Of a stretch of DNA of 64,000 bases, positions 46,672-57,292 are shown piece by piece. The notes beneath the pieces are model-generated. The model was not told where the DNA came from, ran no database searches, and was given only the letters and a program-made list of their open reading frames with translations. Within the stretch, counting starts at the first letter, position 1; the number at the start of each line of letters is the position of its first letter. A program made the translations under genes and the position numbers. The stretch is from Oscheius onirici (taxonomy: Eukaryota > Nematoda > Chromadorea > Rhabditida > Rhabditidae), in contig OW051471.1 in assembly GCA_932521025.1 (NCBI GenBank), positions 7,254,001 through 7,318,000 of the forward strand. The letters are read 5' to 3'.

Positions 46672-47111
46672 TTAGGCGAACCGAGCAAACTTGGACATCT
46701 CGTCGTCACCTGGAAACGACTTTCAGACTGGAATTAAGCACTTCGTTACCTCGTTTGGCAAAGGCGAACCGAGAGTTCTGTTCTTCCAATGGCAGTTCAC
46801 GGGCGAATCGTCTCATCTCTTCGGGTTTCTCCGAACGCTTGGCAAAAGCAAACGCAAACTTGCTCTTTTCGTCAAGATCGCGGGCAAATCGTGGAATAAA
46901 GACATCTAAACGATTCTCTTTTCAAATTCCTAGTTATTTTACCATCGTTATCAGAAGGAGATCTTTTGGCGAAGGCGAAAGCAAACTTCTTGTTGTTCTC
47001 GGCGTCTCGAGCGAACCGCGCTCTTTCAGGGTCTGTCGAAGATTCGTCCCGGAAGGCAAAGGCAAGAGAAATTGCGAAGATGGCGAATAAACAACAGACA
47101 GTCTTCTGCAT
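46672..47111 (-). CDS. nlp-20: FAFAFA-type neuropeptide precursor (NLP-20-like)
   Basis: Signal peptide MQKTVCCLFAIFAISLAFAF at 47111, then processed peptides bounded by KR: a first unit with RFARDAENNKKFAFAFA-KR, a second RFARDLDEKSKFAFAFA-KR, a third RFARELPLEEQNSRFAFA-KR, and a terminal piece GDDEMSKFARFA before TAA at 46672. Three exons with two short introns, all phases agreeing. C. elegans nlp-20 encodes FAFAFA and related FA-ending peptides (from memory of that family), so orthology is likely. Peptides end in Ala, with no Gly, so they are not amidated. Expected in neurons; role unknown. It lies upstream of the receptor-like fragment on the same strand. Confidence 0.75.
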
Positions 47112-48044
47112 GATTATCCGAAGTTTTACCTGGAACATATTGGTGAGAGAGGTGAGAACAAGAAGCCGAATGAAGGTCGGCTCTGAATGAAAAAAAAAGT
47201 CAAAACGTTTACAAAGACTTAGAATGCAACTATTCCAAGCGAATGACATCAGCTCAAAAGATATTGGATAAAAAGACTAAATCCTTGCCCACGAATACCT
47301 CGCTGTAGTAGGCGCTAGGAATTGACTGTGACAACTGATGCGACTAGATGACCAGGGATCGGGCATCCTGACGAATATCTTAAAGCAATTTGGGGCGAGT
47401 CTGATTCATCAAGGTTCTTTCAATGACCTGTATTTGAATAGAGAGTCAGAAGCCATGGTCCAGACCGAAACTAATTGTAAGAGTTCGAGCTCCATTTTCA
47501 GCTTACCAGATTGTGAAAAAGTAGTACATGCTGACTGAAAACAGAATCAACGCTTACGTAGTTGTAAGTCAATGCGTGTGTTGAGACTTGAAGTACTCTC
47601 GAGACAAATTCTAACAAAATCAACTTCTGGAAAAGAGAAGGGAGATCCTCTCCGACTGGACAAATCTTCTGTCTTTTATAGCTCTCAGTTTGAGACTCCG
47701 GAAACTGTTCGTCATCAGCAAGAAATAGCGTCCAACCCGGACTCTGCTGAACAATGCCACGAGAGACATCCGTCCCAGAATTAGGAGAAACGTCAGAAAA
47801 AGTATGATTGTCGTCAGAGAGCAGCGAAGTGGGCTATTTGCATACATAGGTGAGTGAGTTCATTAATAGTCATTAACATAAAACTTTCGGTACAAAAACA
47901 ATAAAAAAGGAATATCACAGGTTTGACCAGCTAATCACCCCGAAAAAGGTCAAAGGGGAAGAAAAAAAGAGATCAAAGACACTTAAAATATACAAAAAGG
48001 ATACCCAGCTACGAAGACCCCTGTTGAATAAGGCAAATATAATT
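47112..48044. other. 0.9 kb with an unassigned open frame
   Basis: On the minus strand a frame of about 80 codons from an ATG near 47845 reads DVSPNSGTDVSRG, GWTLFLADDEQFPES, SYKRQKICPVGEDLPSLF and VSTHALTYNY, ending at a strong GTAAGC donor; 23 nt later stands TGTTTTCAG. It may be a small gene but no start, end or family is clear. Confidence 0.3.
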
Positions 48045-49355
48045 TTAGACTTCGGAAGTTTCTTCTTCCGTTTGAGCCGTCGTCACCTCTGCTTCAGGCT
48101 GCTCTTTCGGTTTTTCTTCTTTTTCATCCTCGTCCCAGTCGATCGTCTCAACCTTCTTCGTCTTGCTCAGACGCTCGTTCAAATCGCGAAGAGCTTTTTG
48201 TCTGAAAAACGACTTGCTTTGGAAAGAATAAAAGAGCTAACCTTCTCCTTTCTGCGTCTTTAGCAGTTGAATCCAAAGCGGGAAGATTGATTGGAACTGT
48301 TTGAAGAGAGTTAAGATCCACGTGACGGACTTGTCTCTTACAGACATTCAGTTTCACTAATGATCGGAAACAAATCCTTCCCAAAAGGGTACAGATCGGT
48401 TGAACAGCACGTGGGAACAAGCTAAATGTTTTTTTAGCAAGATGAATGAAAAACTTTTTACCTTGCCCAAGTAAAATGCTCGCTGGAATCGCCATAAATT
48501 GCGTCACTTTCGTGAGGATGAATAAAACGGAGATAGGTCCAGCTGACTTGAATTCCGACAATGACTTGAATGAAAACAATCTAAAAAGTACAATATGCAG
48601 GACAAAGAGAACAGTTACCGGTTCAACAAGTTTGAGAAGTGCTGCTACTCCTGATAACACAAATCCGGTGAAAGGAAGATGGGTATACTTGATGCGACCG
48701 AACGGCGTGGCAAAGAGGATCGTGTCGGGAAGAAACTAAATCGTCCAGATTATTTTTTCAGGCTGGAAAATTTGAAAAGATGACAAACCTGTTTAATCAG
48801 AACTAATACTGCTGCATTAATGGCTACAAAGTCGATGACGTGGTTGTCGTAGACGATGGTCGTACTTCTGTTGATAAAATACGTCAGGAAGGCCAGAAAC
48901 GAAGCTGCACATGTGCTTACAATCTAAACCAACCAATTTAACAGGGGGAAAACGAAGAAAAACCTGAGTTATAACAAAGATCTTCAGCAAAGTCTCGTTA
49001 CTGCTAGCCTGACGGACGAGGTTTGTTCCAATGTGAAGACTGAATATGGTCCAGGCGAAGATGAGAAGATTCTTTCCAACAAATACGCATGTTGCCAAAC
49101 GCCAAATTTCAATGGAGAATAGTTGGATAGGAGTTAGTGACAAAAAGGAGAATGGAGCGTGGAAGACGGAAAGAAAGAGACCTGAAAGAGGGAAGTTGGA
49201 TCAAAAAGGAAAGAAGGCAACTAACCAATGGCCCTCAGTCCGATTAGAATCCTGAATGGCAGAGCATTATTTCTCAAAACATCCGAATGGTTTTCGACGA
49301 CGATATGTAGATCTCCAACGACTCGCTCGACTTCTGACCTGATTGTTTTCTTCAT
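48045..49355 (-). CDS. TMEM115: TMEM115-like Golgi multi-pass membrane protein
   Basis: Rhomboid-like, multi-pass Golgi membrane protein. Start MKKTIRSEVERVV at 49355; a hydrophobic core follows: TPIQLFSIEIWRLATCVFV (the family's conserved PxxxF-x-WRL-T type motif), LLIFAWTIFSL, IVSTCAASFLAFLTYFIN, IVFIQVIVGIQVSWTYL and a loop with FIHPHESDAIYGDSSEHF. The cytosolic tail matches TMEM115 closely: NLPALDSTAKDAERRRQKA, LRDLNERL, then acidic DWDEDEKEE and a Glu-rich end with TAA at 48045. Introns are short and in phase. A TTTTCAG acceptor lies 17 nt before the ATG. It is the last of three same-strand genes spaced 276 and 157 nt apart, probably a downstream operon cistron. Confidence 0.85.
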
Positions 49356-49630
49356 TTTACCTCATACGGCTGAAAAGGATGTATTTTGAGCAAAAACATC
49401 TACCCTAAAGGGAAATTGGAAACGGCAAGGAAAGACAATCTCTCCCACGGATCGAGAGTTGACATGAAAGTGAAAGCTCCGAACCGGAATGAAGAAAAGA
49501 CGCGAGATATGTAAAGCATGAATGGAACAAAGCCACGATTATTGAATACATAAAGAAAGAAAGTTCTTTATGCAAGGTACGAAGGCAAAGAATAATACAA
49601 GAGAGATCAAACGCGTACAAAGTGGGAATT

Positions 49631-50683
49631 TCAGACTTCTTTTCGATGACGATAGACGAGTCGAAGGGGGGCGTCGGGCGGTTTGTTGCGGCATCTGGTT
49701 ACTTGGATGAATTTCATTGAAAAGTCCCGGCCGACGAGCTCGTTTTTGAAGAAAAGATCTAGCTCGCGATGTCGCGACTTGGTTCCGTAAATGGCGTAAG
49801 ACAAGTACCTAAAAAAAACTTTGAGGTTAAAGAAATACGAATAAAATTGTACCGTTTCAGTGTCGTTACAGTGCACATTTCTCCAGTTCGAATGAACCTC
49901 TTCGGAGGAATCGGAAGATCGCTAACGCCTGGTACGAGTTCAATGACCATTTGAGGTTCGTCGCGATGATGGCTATACTTCGAACGGCCCTCGTAGCAGC
50001 GATTCGTTCGATCAGCCTCTAGTTCTTTTTCCTTTTCGGCCTTTAGTCGCTCCTCTGCCTCGACATCCTCGCCAGCTTCGATTTTCTTCTTTCGAACGAC
50101 GGCTTCACGCTCTCGAACTTCGTGATCATAAAGTCCTATAAATTTTTAAATTGGAAAAGATTATAAACCAAACCTGGAACGAGTTTGTAAACGATGTCTT
50201 GAAGAGTTCTGTCGTGCGAAATGTAGTTGGTGGGATGAGATTGGTGGACGAGTTGGCCGCAAGTCGGACAGCAATTGTCTTCATCATCGAAATATTTCAG
50301 CAGACAGCTTTTGCAAAAAGTGTGAAGACATTCGACGATCGTCGAGGCATCTACCAGAAAGCCCTATCAAAGATATTTTTGAGAAGTCAAAAAACAAACC
50401 TTGCAAATTCCACAAGTGATGGCAGATTGAAGACCTCGTAGTGGGACCGTGTAGCCTTTGGAAAAGTCAATGTTGCAAGGCTTTTTCGGAGTCGGAGTTT
50501 CTTGTTTGACATCGAGCTAGAACTCTTCAGTTTTTATGATTCGAGCAAAATGAATACCTTGCCCTTTCTGCCGCGTTTCTTCGTCTCTACCGGCTCCTTT
50601 TTCACTTTCTTCGAAGGCGGGCTTTCAGTTTCACTGTCGTGCTCTTCCACTTTTGGTCGACCCACTTTCTTCTTTTTAGCCAT
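49631..50683 (-). CDS. mig-32: Polycomb-group RING finger protein (PCGF type)
   Basis: PRC1-type E3 cofactor. The ATG at 50683 directly follows TTTTCCAG. N-terminal basic AT-hook-like stretches MAKKKKVGRPK and KKRGRKGK, then GYTVPLRGLQSAITC, RING finger C-x2-C (CGIC), ECLHTFCKSCL, NCCPTCGQLVHQ, and the PCGF signature DRTLQDIVYKLVPG. A charged coiled segment (EAGEDVEAEERLKAEKEKE) leads to a C-terminal RAWUL-like domain: RFIRTGEMCTVTTLKRYL, AIYGTKSRHRELD and FIQVTRCRNK-PPDAPLRL. TGA at 49631. mig-32 is the C. elegans PCGF gene; the symbol rests on family membership alone. Expected nuclear, partnered with a RING1-type ligase for H2A ubiquitination. Confidence 0.87.
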
Positions 50684-50839
50684 CTGGAAAACGAGATACT
50701 AGATAAATGAGCTGTTTAAAAAAGTAATAACGGGGTGCAACCGTATGAACAATGGAAAAACATAAGTTTTTTTAGTTTAGATAAAATCAACAATAAAACA
50801 GTATTTGCGGAGAGATCAGCAGAAGTGAACACGCATATC

Positions 50840-52002
50840 CTAGACGAAATTGACTCGTCTGCCTTCTTTTTCGTCTTTTTCTCGTTGTTCTTGCGCCAAA
50901 TGAGCTGTATTGGAAAGAAAGGCAAGCACTCCTTTGTGGCATCTGTTGGCATAGTGCCCTTTTTCTCCACATTTGTAGCAGGTGACCTCGGAGAGAATCT
51001 TCTTGTCCGGAATCATTGAAATATCTATCGGGCCACGACTATGTCCCATGTCAGGAACCTGCAGAATTCAAGTAATGAAAAAAATGAAACTTACTCTATG
51101 ATTTGGCAAATTGGGACAATGAGTGGCTTTGTGCCCGCGTTCATGGCAATTGTGGCAGACGATCTGAGGGCCAAAGACTTTCTTGTTGTTAGTAAGCGGA
51201 TTTTCGGGGCCAGGTAGAGCGAATGAGGGATGAGCAAATTTACAGCTGGAACCTGAAACAAAGTACTACACGTTTTACTAATTCCTAGGTGATTCAATTT
51301 TTTTATGGCAAAATCAAAAACCTTACCTTCAGGACAGAATCCAAAGAGATATTTCGGGCACATAGCTCGCCGTCTGTGACGATGTTTGCAATACGGACCT
51401 GAAGTTCAGTGTCCAGAATTACCGTCTAAAAATATTACCATGTCTACAGAATCCTCGATCGTACCAGGGGCAATCTTTCAGCTTCGTTTCGGGATCAATA
51501 TGACGGAAGGGACATTCTCGATTACTGCAAGCCACTGAAAAAAGAAGCTAAATTTGAACAGAGCAAAAAACCCACTGTATTTTGAGAAGAAAAAACACTC
51601 CGGCATTTTTGTGAGGTCATACTCGTGAAGAAACTCGCACTGATCCCCTTTTTTACACAAACCACGCAGCCAGTGTTTACATACTACCATCTTTTCTCCA
51701 ACAAGGTGCCGTAAAGGACATGTCTGTAAGCCAACATATTAAAGAGAATAATTCATACTAACCGGCCCAAAAGGACACTTTCCTTGCTGATGCTTCAAAC
51801 ACACGCCACGACCACTTTTGTCCATTCCGGCAAAGGGAGCTTCTTTCATTCCGAATTGAAAATATAAAGCTTCTTCGAGATCTGTTCTCGGGGCGTCGAC
51901 ACCAGCAATGAGATCTTCCATAGTGACGATTGACCGTTGACTCGGATCGTAGACAGGGATTGTCGCCTGCCGCAGTTCTGTCAAATGCCGTGTAACGATC
52001 AT
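50840..52002 (-). CDS. cpsf-4: CPSF4/CPSF30 polyadenylation factor
   Basis: Zinc-finger subunit of the mRNA cleavage and polyadenylation factor, nuclear. The ATG at 52002 directly follows TTTTGCAG. After an N-terminal segment with [13 protein letters not shown] come five CCCH fingers: [84 protein letters not shown]. Then two CCHC zinc knuckles: [16 protein letters not shown] and [16 protein letters not shown], the second matching the single knuckle of human CPSF4. The tail is charged ([14 protein letters not shown]), TAG at 50840. Exon junctions are short GT-AG introns. It heads the putative operon. Confidence 0.93.
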
Positions 52003-52418
52003 CTGCAAAATGGCATTTCAATGTTGACCAACGTAAAGAACATGAAAAAAATCAACTTGGAAAATAGATCGTTTCAGCAAACAGAAAAGCCAACACGGAA
52101 AGCGTAGATAACGTTAGAACGAAAATAGATACGTGAACATACGCATCCCTGGTTTTCGGTAGGTGCGACTGGTTCAAATTCCGCCAGTTTCCCCAAATCT
52201 TATTCTTCCGCTTCCTTCAACTCTTTTTCAGTTTCTGTTTGTTTTACGTTATGGTTTCCAATTTTTTGACGAAAAGAATTGTAGAGTGTTGTAAACACAC
52301 TTTTGATATAACGTGAAAAAAGGTTTACTCATGACCCAATTTTTGTTGTATATTTGTTGCAGCTATTCTTATTCCGTACATTTATCTGTTTTTTTATGCG
52401 CATCTTTCAGGTCAAACA
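52003..52418. promoter_or_regulatory. bidirectional promoter region CPSF4 / Nup35
   Basis: 416 nt between divergent start codons, both trans-splice type. No TATA box recognised; T-rich and A-rich tracts. Confidence 0.45.
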
Positions 52419-53728
52419 ATGTTCTCTTCACCGCAGCACATGGAATACAGCTCTCCAAGCGAGTGAGTGGTCCTAAGGTTTTCGAAACTTTGAAACATTT
52501 CAGCATGTCTCGACCCGATGAAATGGATTCACATAAAGGGCCGGTTCTTTTTGGAAACAAGCGACGTTCTACGGCCGTCGTCAGGACTCCTTCCTGTAAT
52601 ATCTTCAACATTTTTTTTTAAAATATACTTTTAGTCATGAGCAACAATCCAATTGTTGGAATTTCGGCACCTTCGACTGATATTTTTGCTTCACCTGCTC
52701 CCACTCAATCTGCACTTCCCTCACATATGCGAGAGTCCACTCCAGGCGGAGGGAAATCGGTACATTGGTCACCAGCTCTTGTTACGGATCGGAATATGTC
52801 ATCGCCGCTTGTAAAGCCGACGCAGGGAATCTGCACTCCAACTACTAACGGTTTGTTTCAAAGACAATTGAGGTATAACTTGAATTGTGTTTGCAGCACC
52901 TCCACTCAAATCCTTCCGTGATGGCTTCGATTCTGCCAAAAAGTCGACAAGGCGCTCTCTCAGCACAACCGTCACCCACCCTCTCAACCAAACGTAAGCG
53001 TTTTGTCTCTTCCTAACTTTTTTTTTTAATTTAGAAATTCAAGTATCATTATGGGTGCCGATACGGCTATCGACGAGCCAGCATCATCCAGCGACAATTG
53101 GGTTACCGTCTTTGGATTCTCTCCTGATCAAGCACACTCTATTCTGCAGTACATGTCACGTCACGGTGAAGTAGTCATGCATCAGGTCCCTTCTAAAGGA
53201 AATTGGATGTACATCGGTTACTCTTGCTCGACACATGCCAGGCAGGCTTTATCGAGAAATGGAACCGTTTTAGACGGAAACATTCGTATAGGTGTTATTC
53301 CTACATCCGAAAAGGTGAACTTTTTCTCTGTATAATTTTACATGTGTCTAGGAACTAACGGGATTGAATGTCAGTCAAGTAAACAACACTGTCCCCATGA
53401 CATTGAACAGATCAACGCTTATTGAACACTCTATTCGCGAGGAGCCAGAAGAAGAGAGTATTTTGCAGACCCGCGATCAGAATGCCAGCATTTTCGACAC
53501 GTCTATGAAGTAAGTCTTTCACCATGCCAAACTTTGGGGATGGAAACACTTCTTCGATTTTTTTTGGTAAACAACCATTTATCTGCAATTTCCAGCAACT
53601 CTCGCCTGTCAACTGCCTCCCGAGCTGGAATGCGTCCTCTGAACAACTCTTTCCGTCCACGCGAAGTATCCTTAGAAGAGAAGACGGAGACGTTTATGAG
53701 CAAGCTCTGGAATACTGTTGGATTTTAG
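52419..53728 (+). CDS. npp-19: nucleoporin Nup35/Nup53 (MPPN/RRM type)
   Basis: Structural nuclear-pore component linking the inner ring to the membrane. ATG at 52419, 8 nt after a CATCTTTCAG acceptor. N-terminal low-complexity region with GPVLFGNKRRS and RESTPGGGKSVHWSPALV (conserved Nup35-type segments), KSFRDGFDSA, then the RRM-like Nup35 domain: NWVTVFGFSPDQAHSIL, YMSRHGEVVMH, NWMYIGYSCSTHARQALSRN and IRIGVIP. The C terminus ends FMSKLWNTVGF before TAG at 53728, the amphipathic membrane-binding helix typical of Nup53. Six short introns, phases consistent. C. elegans npp-19 is the family member there. Divergent from CPSF4. Confidence 0.9.
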
Positions 53729-53971
53729 AACGCTAGTGGCATGTTTATCATATTGTCGATTCTTTTTATATTGGTTGTATGAAGGATTGTTGCTATTTAT
53801 GCCCAAATACATTCAACACTTTTATTGGCTCAAATTGAGTATTCAGACAGTACGACCAACTAAAGTAGTGTCCAAAGAGAATTTCGAAATAGGGGCTTTG
53901 TCGATTTCACCAATCAACGCCAGCTTCCTGAAGGACCTGCACTCCACGGCTGTCTTCGTCTCTTTTCCTCA

Positions 53972-54427
53972 CTAGTTTCCCAATACTTCGCCGGTCGGAC
54001 GTGCAAAGTAGACGGGTACATCAGACTGTTTGAGATTAGTCTGGAAATCGTCGTCGGGAGCATTGGTCTGCAGACCAGATGCGATGGAAGATACTCTCGA
54101 AGGACATTCTTCAAACTCAACTGCGAAAAGGAGTCGCCCGAAGCACAGGAAAAGACCCTGCGTTTTGAGCGTGATAAAACAATAATTAACAAGGAAGGCT
54201 GAATAACTGCCTGGGATCATTGGACAGTCCCATTTCAATTCCAGCACAGGAAAGTCATCGTTTGACGTGAGGACATGTAGTTGCCATTGGACAGAATGCA
54301 CTCGTGGATCGAAATGGGGCTGAGAAGAGATGCCCGAAGGAAGCTTGCTGAGATCAAGGTGAGCTGTAGTTGATCGGATGGAGATAGGAAGGAGCGGGTG
54401 ACATCCAATGACACGAGGGAGGTTCAT
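53972..54427 (-). CDS. hypothetical protein, about 140-154 residues
   Basis: ATG at 54427 (MNLPRVIGCHPLLPISIRS; an in-frame ATG lies 9 nt upstream). Continues VHSVQWQLHVLTSNDDFPVL, ELKWDCPMIPGSYSAFL, then either an in-frame 33-nt intron (GTTAAT...CGCAG) or its read-through, GLFLCFGRLLFAVEFEECPS, VSSIASGLQTNAPDDDF and VPVYFARPTGEVLGN before TAG at 53972. Alternating hydrophobic strands and the QLHVL..LELKW pattern suggest a beta-rich fold; a checkpoint-clamp-like (PCNA-type) fold crossed my mind but I cannot support it. A TTTAAAAAG TATA-like element lies about 45 nt upstream. Convergent with Nup35. Confidence 0.5.
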   Translation of the reverse strand: MNLPRVIGCHPLLPISIRSTTAHLDLSKLPSGISSQPHFDPRVHSVQWQLHVLTSNDDFPVLELKWDCPMIPGSYSAFLVNYCFITLKTQGLFLCFGRLLFAVEFEECPSRVSSIASGLQTNAPDDDFQTNLKQSDVPVYFARPTGEVLGN

Positions 54428-54534
54428 GATGAACATTGTCGTATATGGAAATGAACTGCAACTACTTTTTAAAAGCTTTCCCAGAGAATATTTAAAACAA
54501 TTCTAGTTTTATTTTCATGCAAACATGATGTATG

Positions 54535-54898
54535 TGTTGCAGTTGAAATTGACCGGAAATTTCACTTTTTCTATTTTTATCGATCTTTTTCGGTATTTTT
54601 TGATTTTATTTTCTTTGTTATTGTAGAATATCCTATTTGGAACGTTTTGATACTAAAACGACCGAAAAAAAAATCGGAAAAATACACTTGAAAACAATTT
54701 TATAAGCCATGTTTGGTTGTTTTGGGCCTAAGCCTTTAGCCCATATAAATGGCTAGTTTTGGTCTTAAAAGTTGAGGAATAAATCAATATATCTATTTTG
54801 GTAGGAAAAAATAAGAAATAAATAGAAAAAATAAATATAAAACCTAAAATAATGAATTTCCGGTCAATATCAACGGCTGGTCAATTTCAACTGCAACA
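54535..54898. mobile_element. inverted-repeat element (MITE-like), 364 bp
   Basis: Begins TGTTGCAGTTGAAATTGACC and ends GGTCAATTTCAACTGCAACA. The right arm carries an extra 17-nt insertion and repeats the GACCGGAAATT block. Flanks are TATG on both sides (54531-54534 and 54899-54902), a possible 4-bp target duplication. The centre is AT-rich and non-coding. Confidence 0.6.
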
Positions 54899-56146
54899 TA
54901 TGTACCCTGAAATGCTTTAGGAAAGAAATGTCTAACTCATATATACGTGGAAAACCAAGGTGCGACTGTTGCTATTAAAAAGGCATCGGCAATGTTTGAT
55001 ATCCTTGTGCAGAACGCAGTCGATAATTGTATTCGGTGACCAATTCAACAACATGTCTTCTGATCTTGTTATCTGGAAAATGGTCTCCCGTCGCCAAAGA
55101 GACACAGGATGATGGCCAGTTTATTGGCTATTGTTTGCTTTTTGCTCTTGATGAGAAGAAGAAGCTCGAGATTGTTTGCGCTAAATGGCCGGCAATCACT
55201 TGAACACGCTAGTGAACACTACGGCAAAAAGGAAGGATCGTTCTCATGCTCATCACCAAAAATGCTTCATGTCATGAAGTATTTTGATGATTAAGGAAGT
55301 ACCTTGAACCATTCTACTGCAATGAGACGAGTATCGGTTCGTAAACTGATAGTATCTAAATAGACACCTGCATTGTAATTCTGGCATATATGTGGGACCT
55401 CTTGTCATTACATGTAAAGGAGTAGGCTAGTTTGAGAGAGGAGTAGGTTTTAAAGCCCCTCTCCTAAATTTGGGGTTAGAAGCTTGAAACTGATTTTTCT
55501 CTGTGACCGACTTGGTTGCCAGAGTTTTATCTTAGAATCACTTTTTCATAGTAATAAAAGCATTTTAATGCTTCGCAATGTCCTGCAAAGTTGTAGAGCT
55601 TGATCAGAGCTTCAACTTGTCTCACAAGTTGCACGACGCTGGAAATGAAAAATAGCCCAAAAATTCAGTTTTCCCGCACCGACCCCCAAAACCCCAAGTT
55701 TAGGTTGGGGCGCAAAGATACCGCCCCTTTGAAAGATCAAAACAATAACATGAACTGCAGATCAGACTCCGAAACGATCTCTTGTATGAAATACTAAAAA
55801 CATTTTTGACATAGGCAGTTTTCATACTGGTATGTACTGTAGACTTTTTGACCTTTTCCTCTTTTCCTCTCCTTAACGTCCTCTCTTCTGTAGCAAAAGG
55901 ACCAGAACAAACAGTAGTAGTTTTTGACCAGTCGGCCGACTTCTGTCCCGTCTTTTTTTGGCGTCTACAAGTGGCATCTCTCGTTTTCGCGTATCGCCTG
56001 CTCCTAGGCTTCTCGAGTGGTCAGTTTCTAGTCGGACCATCACTTCAAACACTGTTTGCACCTTGTTCACACTTTGTATTTAAGCTACACTGAGGAAGGA
56101 GGACATCATTCTCTTTTCTCTTACAGCAATAACGAGTCTTTCAGTG
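54899..56146. other. 1.2 kb without a recognisable gene
   Basis: Short open frames only (one with a hydrophobic start at about 55109). A small hairpin-like CCCCAAGTTTAGGTTGGGG lies near 55690. Confidence 0.35.
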
Positions 56147-57131
56147 ATGATTACACTGTTGATAGCCTCGCTTGTGGTTGCCTCTTCGGCTCAACCCTGT
56201 CCTGGATGTGGTCTTCCATTCTTCTCTAATGTAAGTTCATACTTGACCATTTTTAACAGTTTTCAGTTCTTTGGACCAGCTCCTCCTCCTCCATTTTTCG
56301 GGCCTCCTCCTTGCCCTGGTTGCCCAATTCCAGGACCCCCTCCTTCCATTTTCTTCGCTCCTCCACCTCCTTGCGTCGGTTGCGCACCGCCTCCGCCTCC
56401 TCCGGTAATATTTTATTTCGTAATCGACACCAGAGCAATCTCTATATTCTCTTCGGATCTAACAGTCAAAACAATACAACAGTAAGAGCCCACAATTCAG
56501 GTCTTCTTCGCTCCTCCACCTCCCCCGCCTCCTCCTCCGGTCTTCTTCCAGCCTCCACCCCCACCTTGCGTCGGAATTTGCCCTCCACCTCCACCACCCC
56601 CGACTGTTTTCTTCGCTCCTCCTCCACCACCCTGCGTAGGACCCTGTCCTCCTCCGCCGGTGAGTAAAGTCTGTTAAAAAAAAGAACGCAACAGTAACCC
56701 ATAAATGTTTCGCTTCGAGAACCACAAACCCCTGATTTTCAGGGTAAACTGCAACAATTCAAACCGATTTCTTGAATTTCTCAACAGTGAATTGGCGCGC
56801 TTAATGGGTTTGTGGTTCTCGAAGCGAAATATTTATGGGCTACTGTTGCGTTTTTTTTAAGACTTTGGTAGTTTCTTTTTGATTCATTATCCTATATAGT
56901 TCGCCTTCGCTCCCCCTCCCTGCGTTGGAGTCGCTTGTGCGCCACCGCCTCCACCACCAGTGAGTCTACAGAAAAAAATACAACAACATCTAGATATTCT
57001 TCGCTCCTCCTCCGCCACCAGTCCTTTTCGGTCAAGTTAGCTGCTGTTCCATCCAAGACTTTTCCTGTTGTGGACGATTGTTCCGTAAGCGATCGACTGA
57101 TGAAAAGAAGAAGGAAGAGAAGAAGATCTAA
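56147..57131 (+). CDS. secreted proline-rich/Cys protein with exon-encoded repeats
   Basis: Start ATG at 56147, 2 nt after GTCTTTCAG. Signal peptide MITLLIASLVVASSAQ, then CPGCGLPFF and repeated modules of the form (V/I)FFAPPPPP..C-V-G-x-C-PPPPPP, each on its own exon: FFGPPPCPGCPIPGPPPS, IFFAPPPPCVGCAPPPPPP, FFQPPPPPCVGICPP, VFFAPPPPPCVGPCPPPP, FAFAPPPCVGVACAPPPPP, ending LFGQVSCCSIQDFSCCGRL and a Lys-rich tail with TAA at 57131. Every module is joined in phase 0, so it likely grew by exon duplication. One intron contains a TTAA-flanked MITE. Extracellular matrix or cuticle-type structural role is inferred. Confidence 0.78.
56678..56856. mobile_element. 179-bp MITE flanked by TTAA (piggyBac-like)
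   Basis: TTAA at 56674-56677 and 56857-56860. The ends are a long imperfect inverted repeat: AACGCAACAGTAACCCATAA at the left and the complementary TTTATGGGCTACTGTTGCGT at the right, with GCTTCGAGAACCACAAACCC inside. TTAA duplications are the hallmark of piggyBac-family insertions. It sits in an intron of the proline-rich gene. A second, interrupted copy lies at 40480-40999. Confidence 0.72.
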
Positions 57132-57292
57132 AGATAGGCTGACAAAGCTGTCTGTACAAAATCCAGAAGAATCTCTATATTTAACTATTTAATGTTGTCT
57201 GCTGAATGAAAATCCTCTTTTAGTTTTCTTTAGTTTCTTAAACAAATATAAAATGGTTTTCATTTGGTCTAAATCTTGAGCAAAACAACAGA

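Larger units (their letters stand above)
48045..52002 (-). other. candidate three-gene operon CPSF4 - PCGF - TMEM115
   Basis: Three minus-strand housekeeping-type genes follow each other with stop-to-start gaps of 157 nt (50840 to 50683) and 276 nt (49631 to 49355). Each ATG is preceded within 0-17 nt by a T-rich acceptor without an upstream exon, as expected for trans-spliced cistrons. A divergent gene starts upstream. Nematode operons favour such constitutive genes. Inferred from layout only. Confidence 0.5.

Noticed and set aside
52140-52200. tRNA-like T arm (GACTGGTTCAAATTCC)
   Set aside because: The loop would be too long and no D or anticodon arm can be folded upstream.
56253-56725. 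Arg/Glu-rich minus-strand frames
   Set aside because: They are complements of the proline-rich exons.
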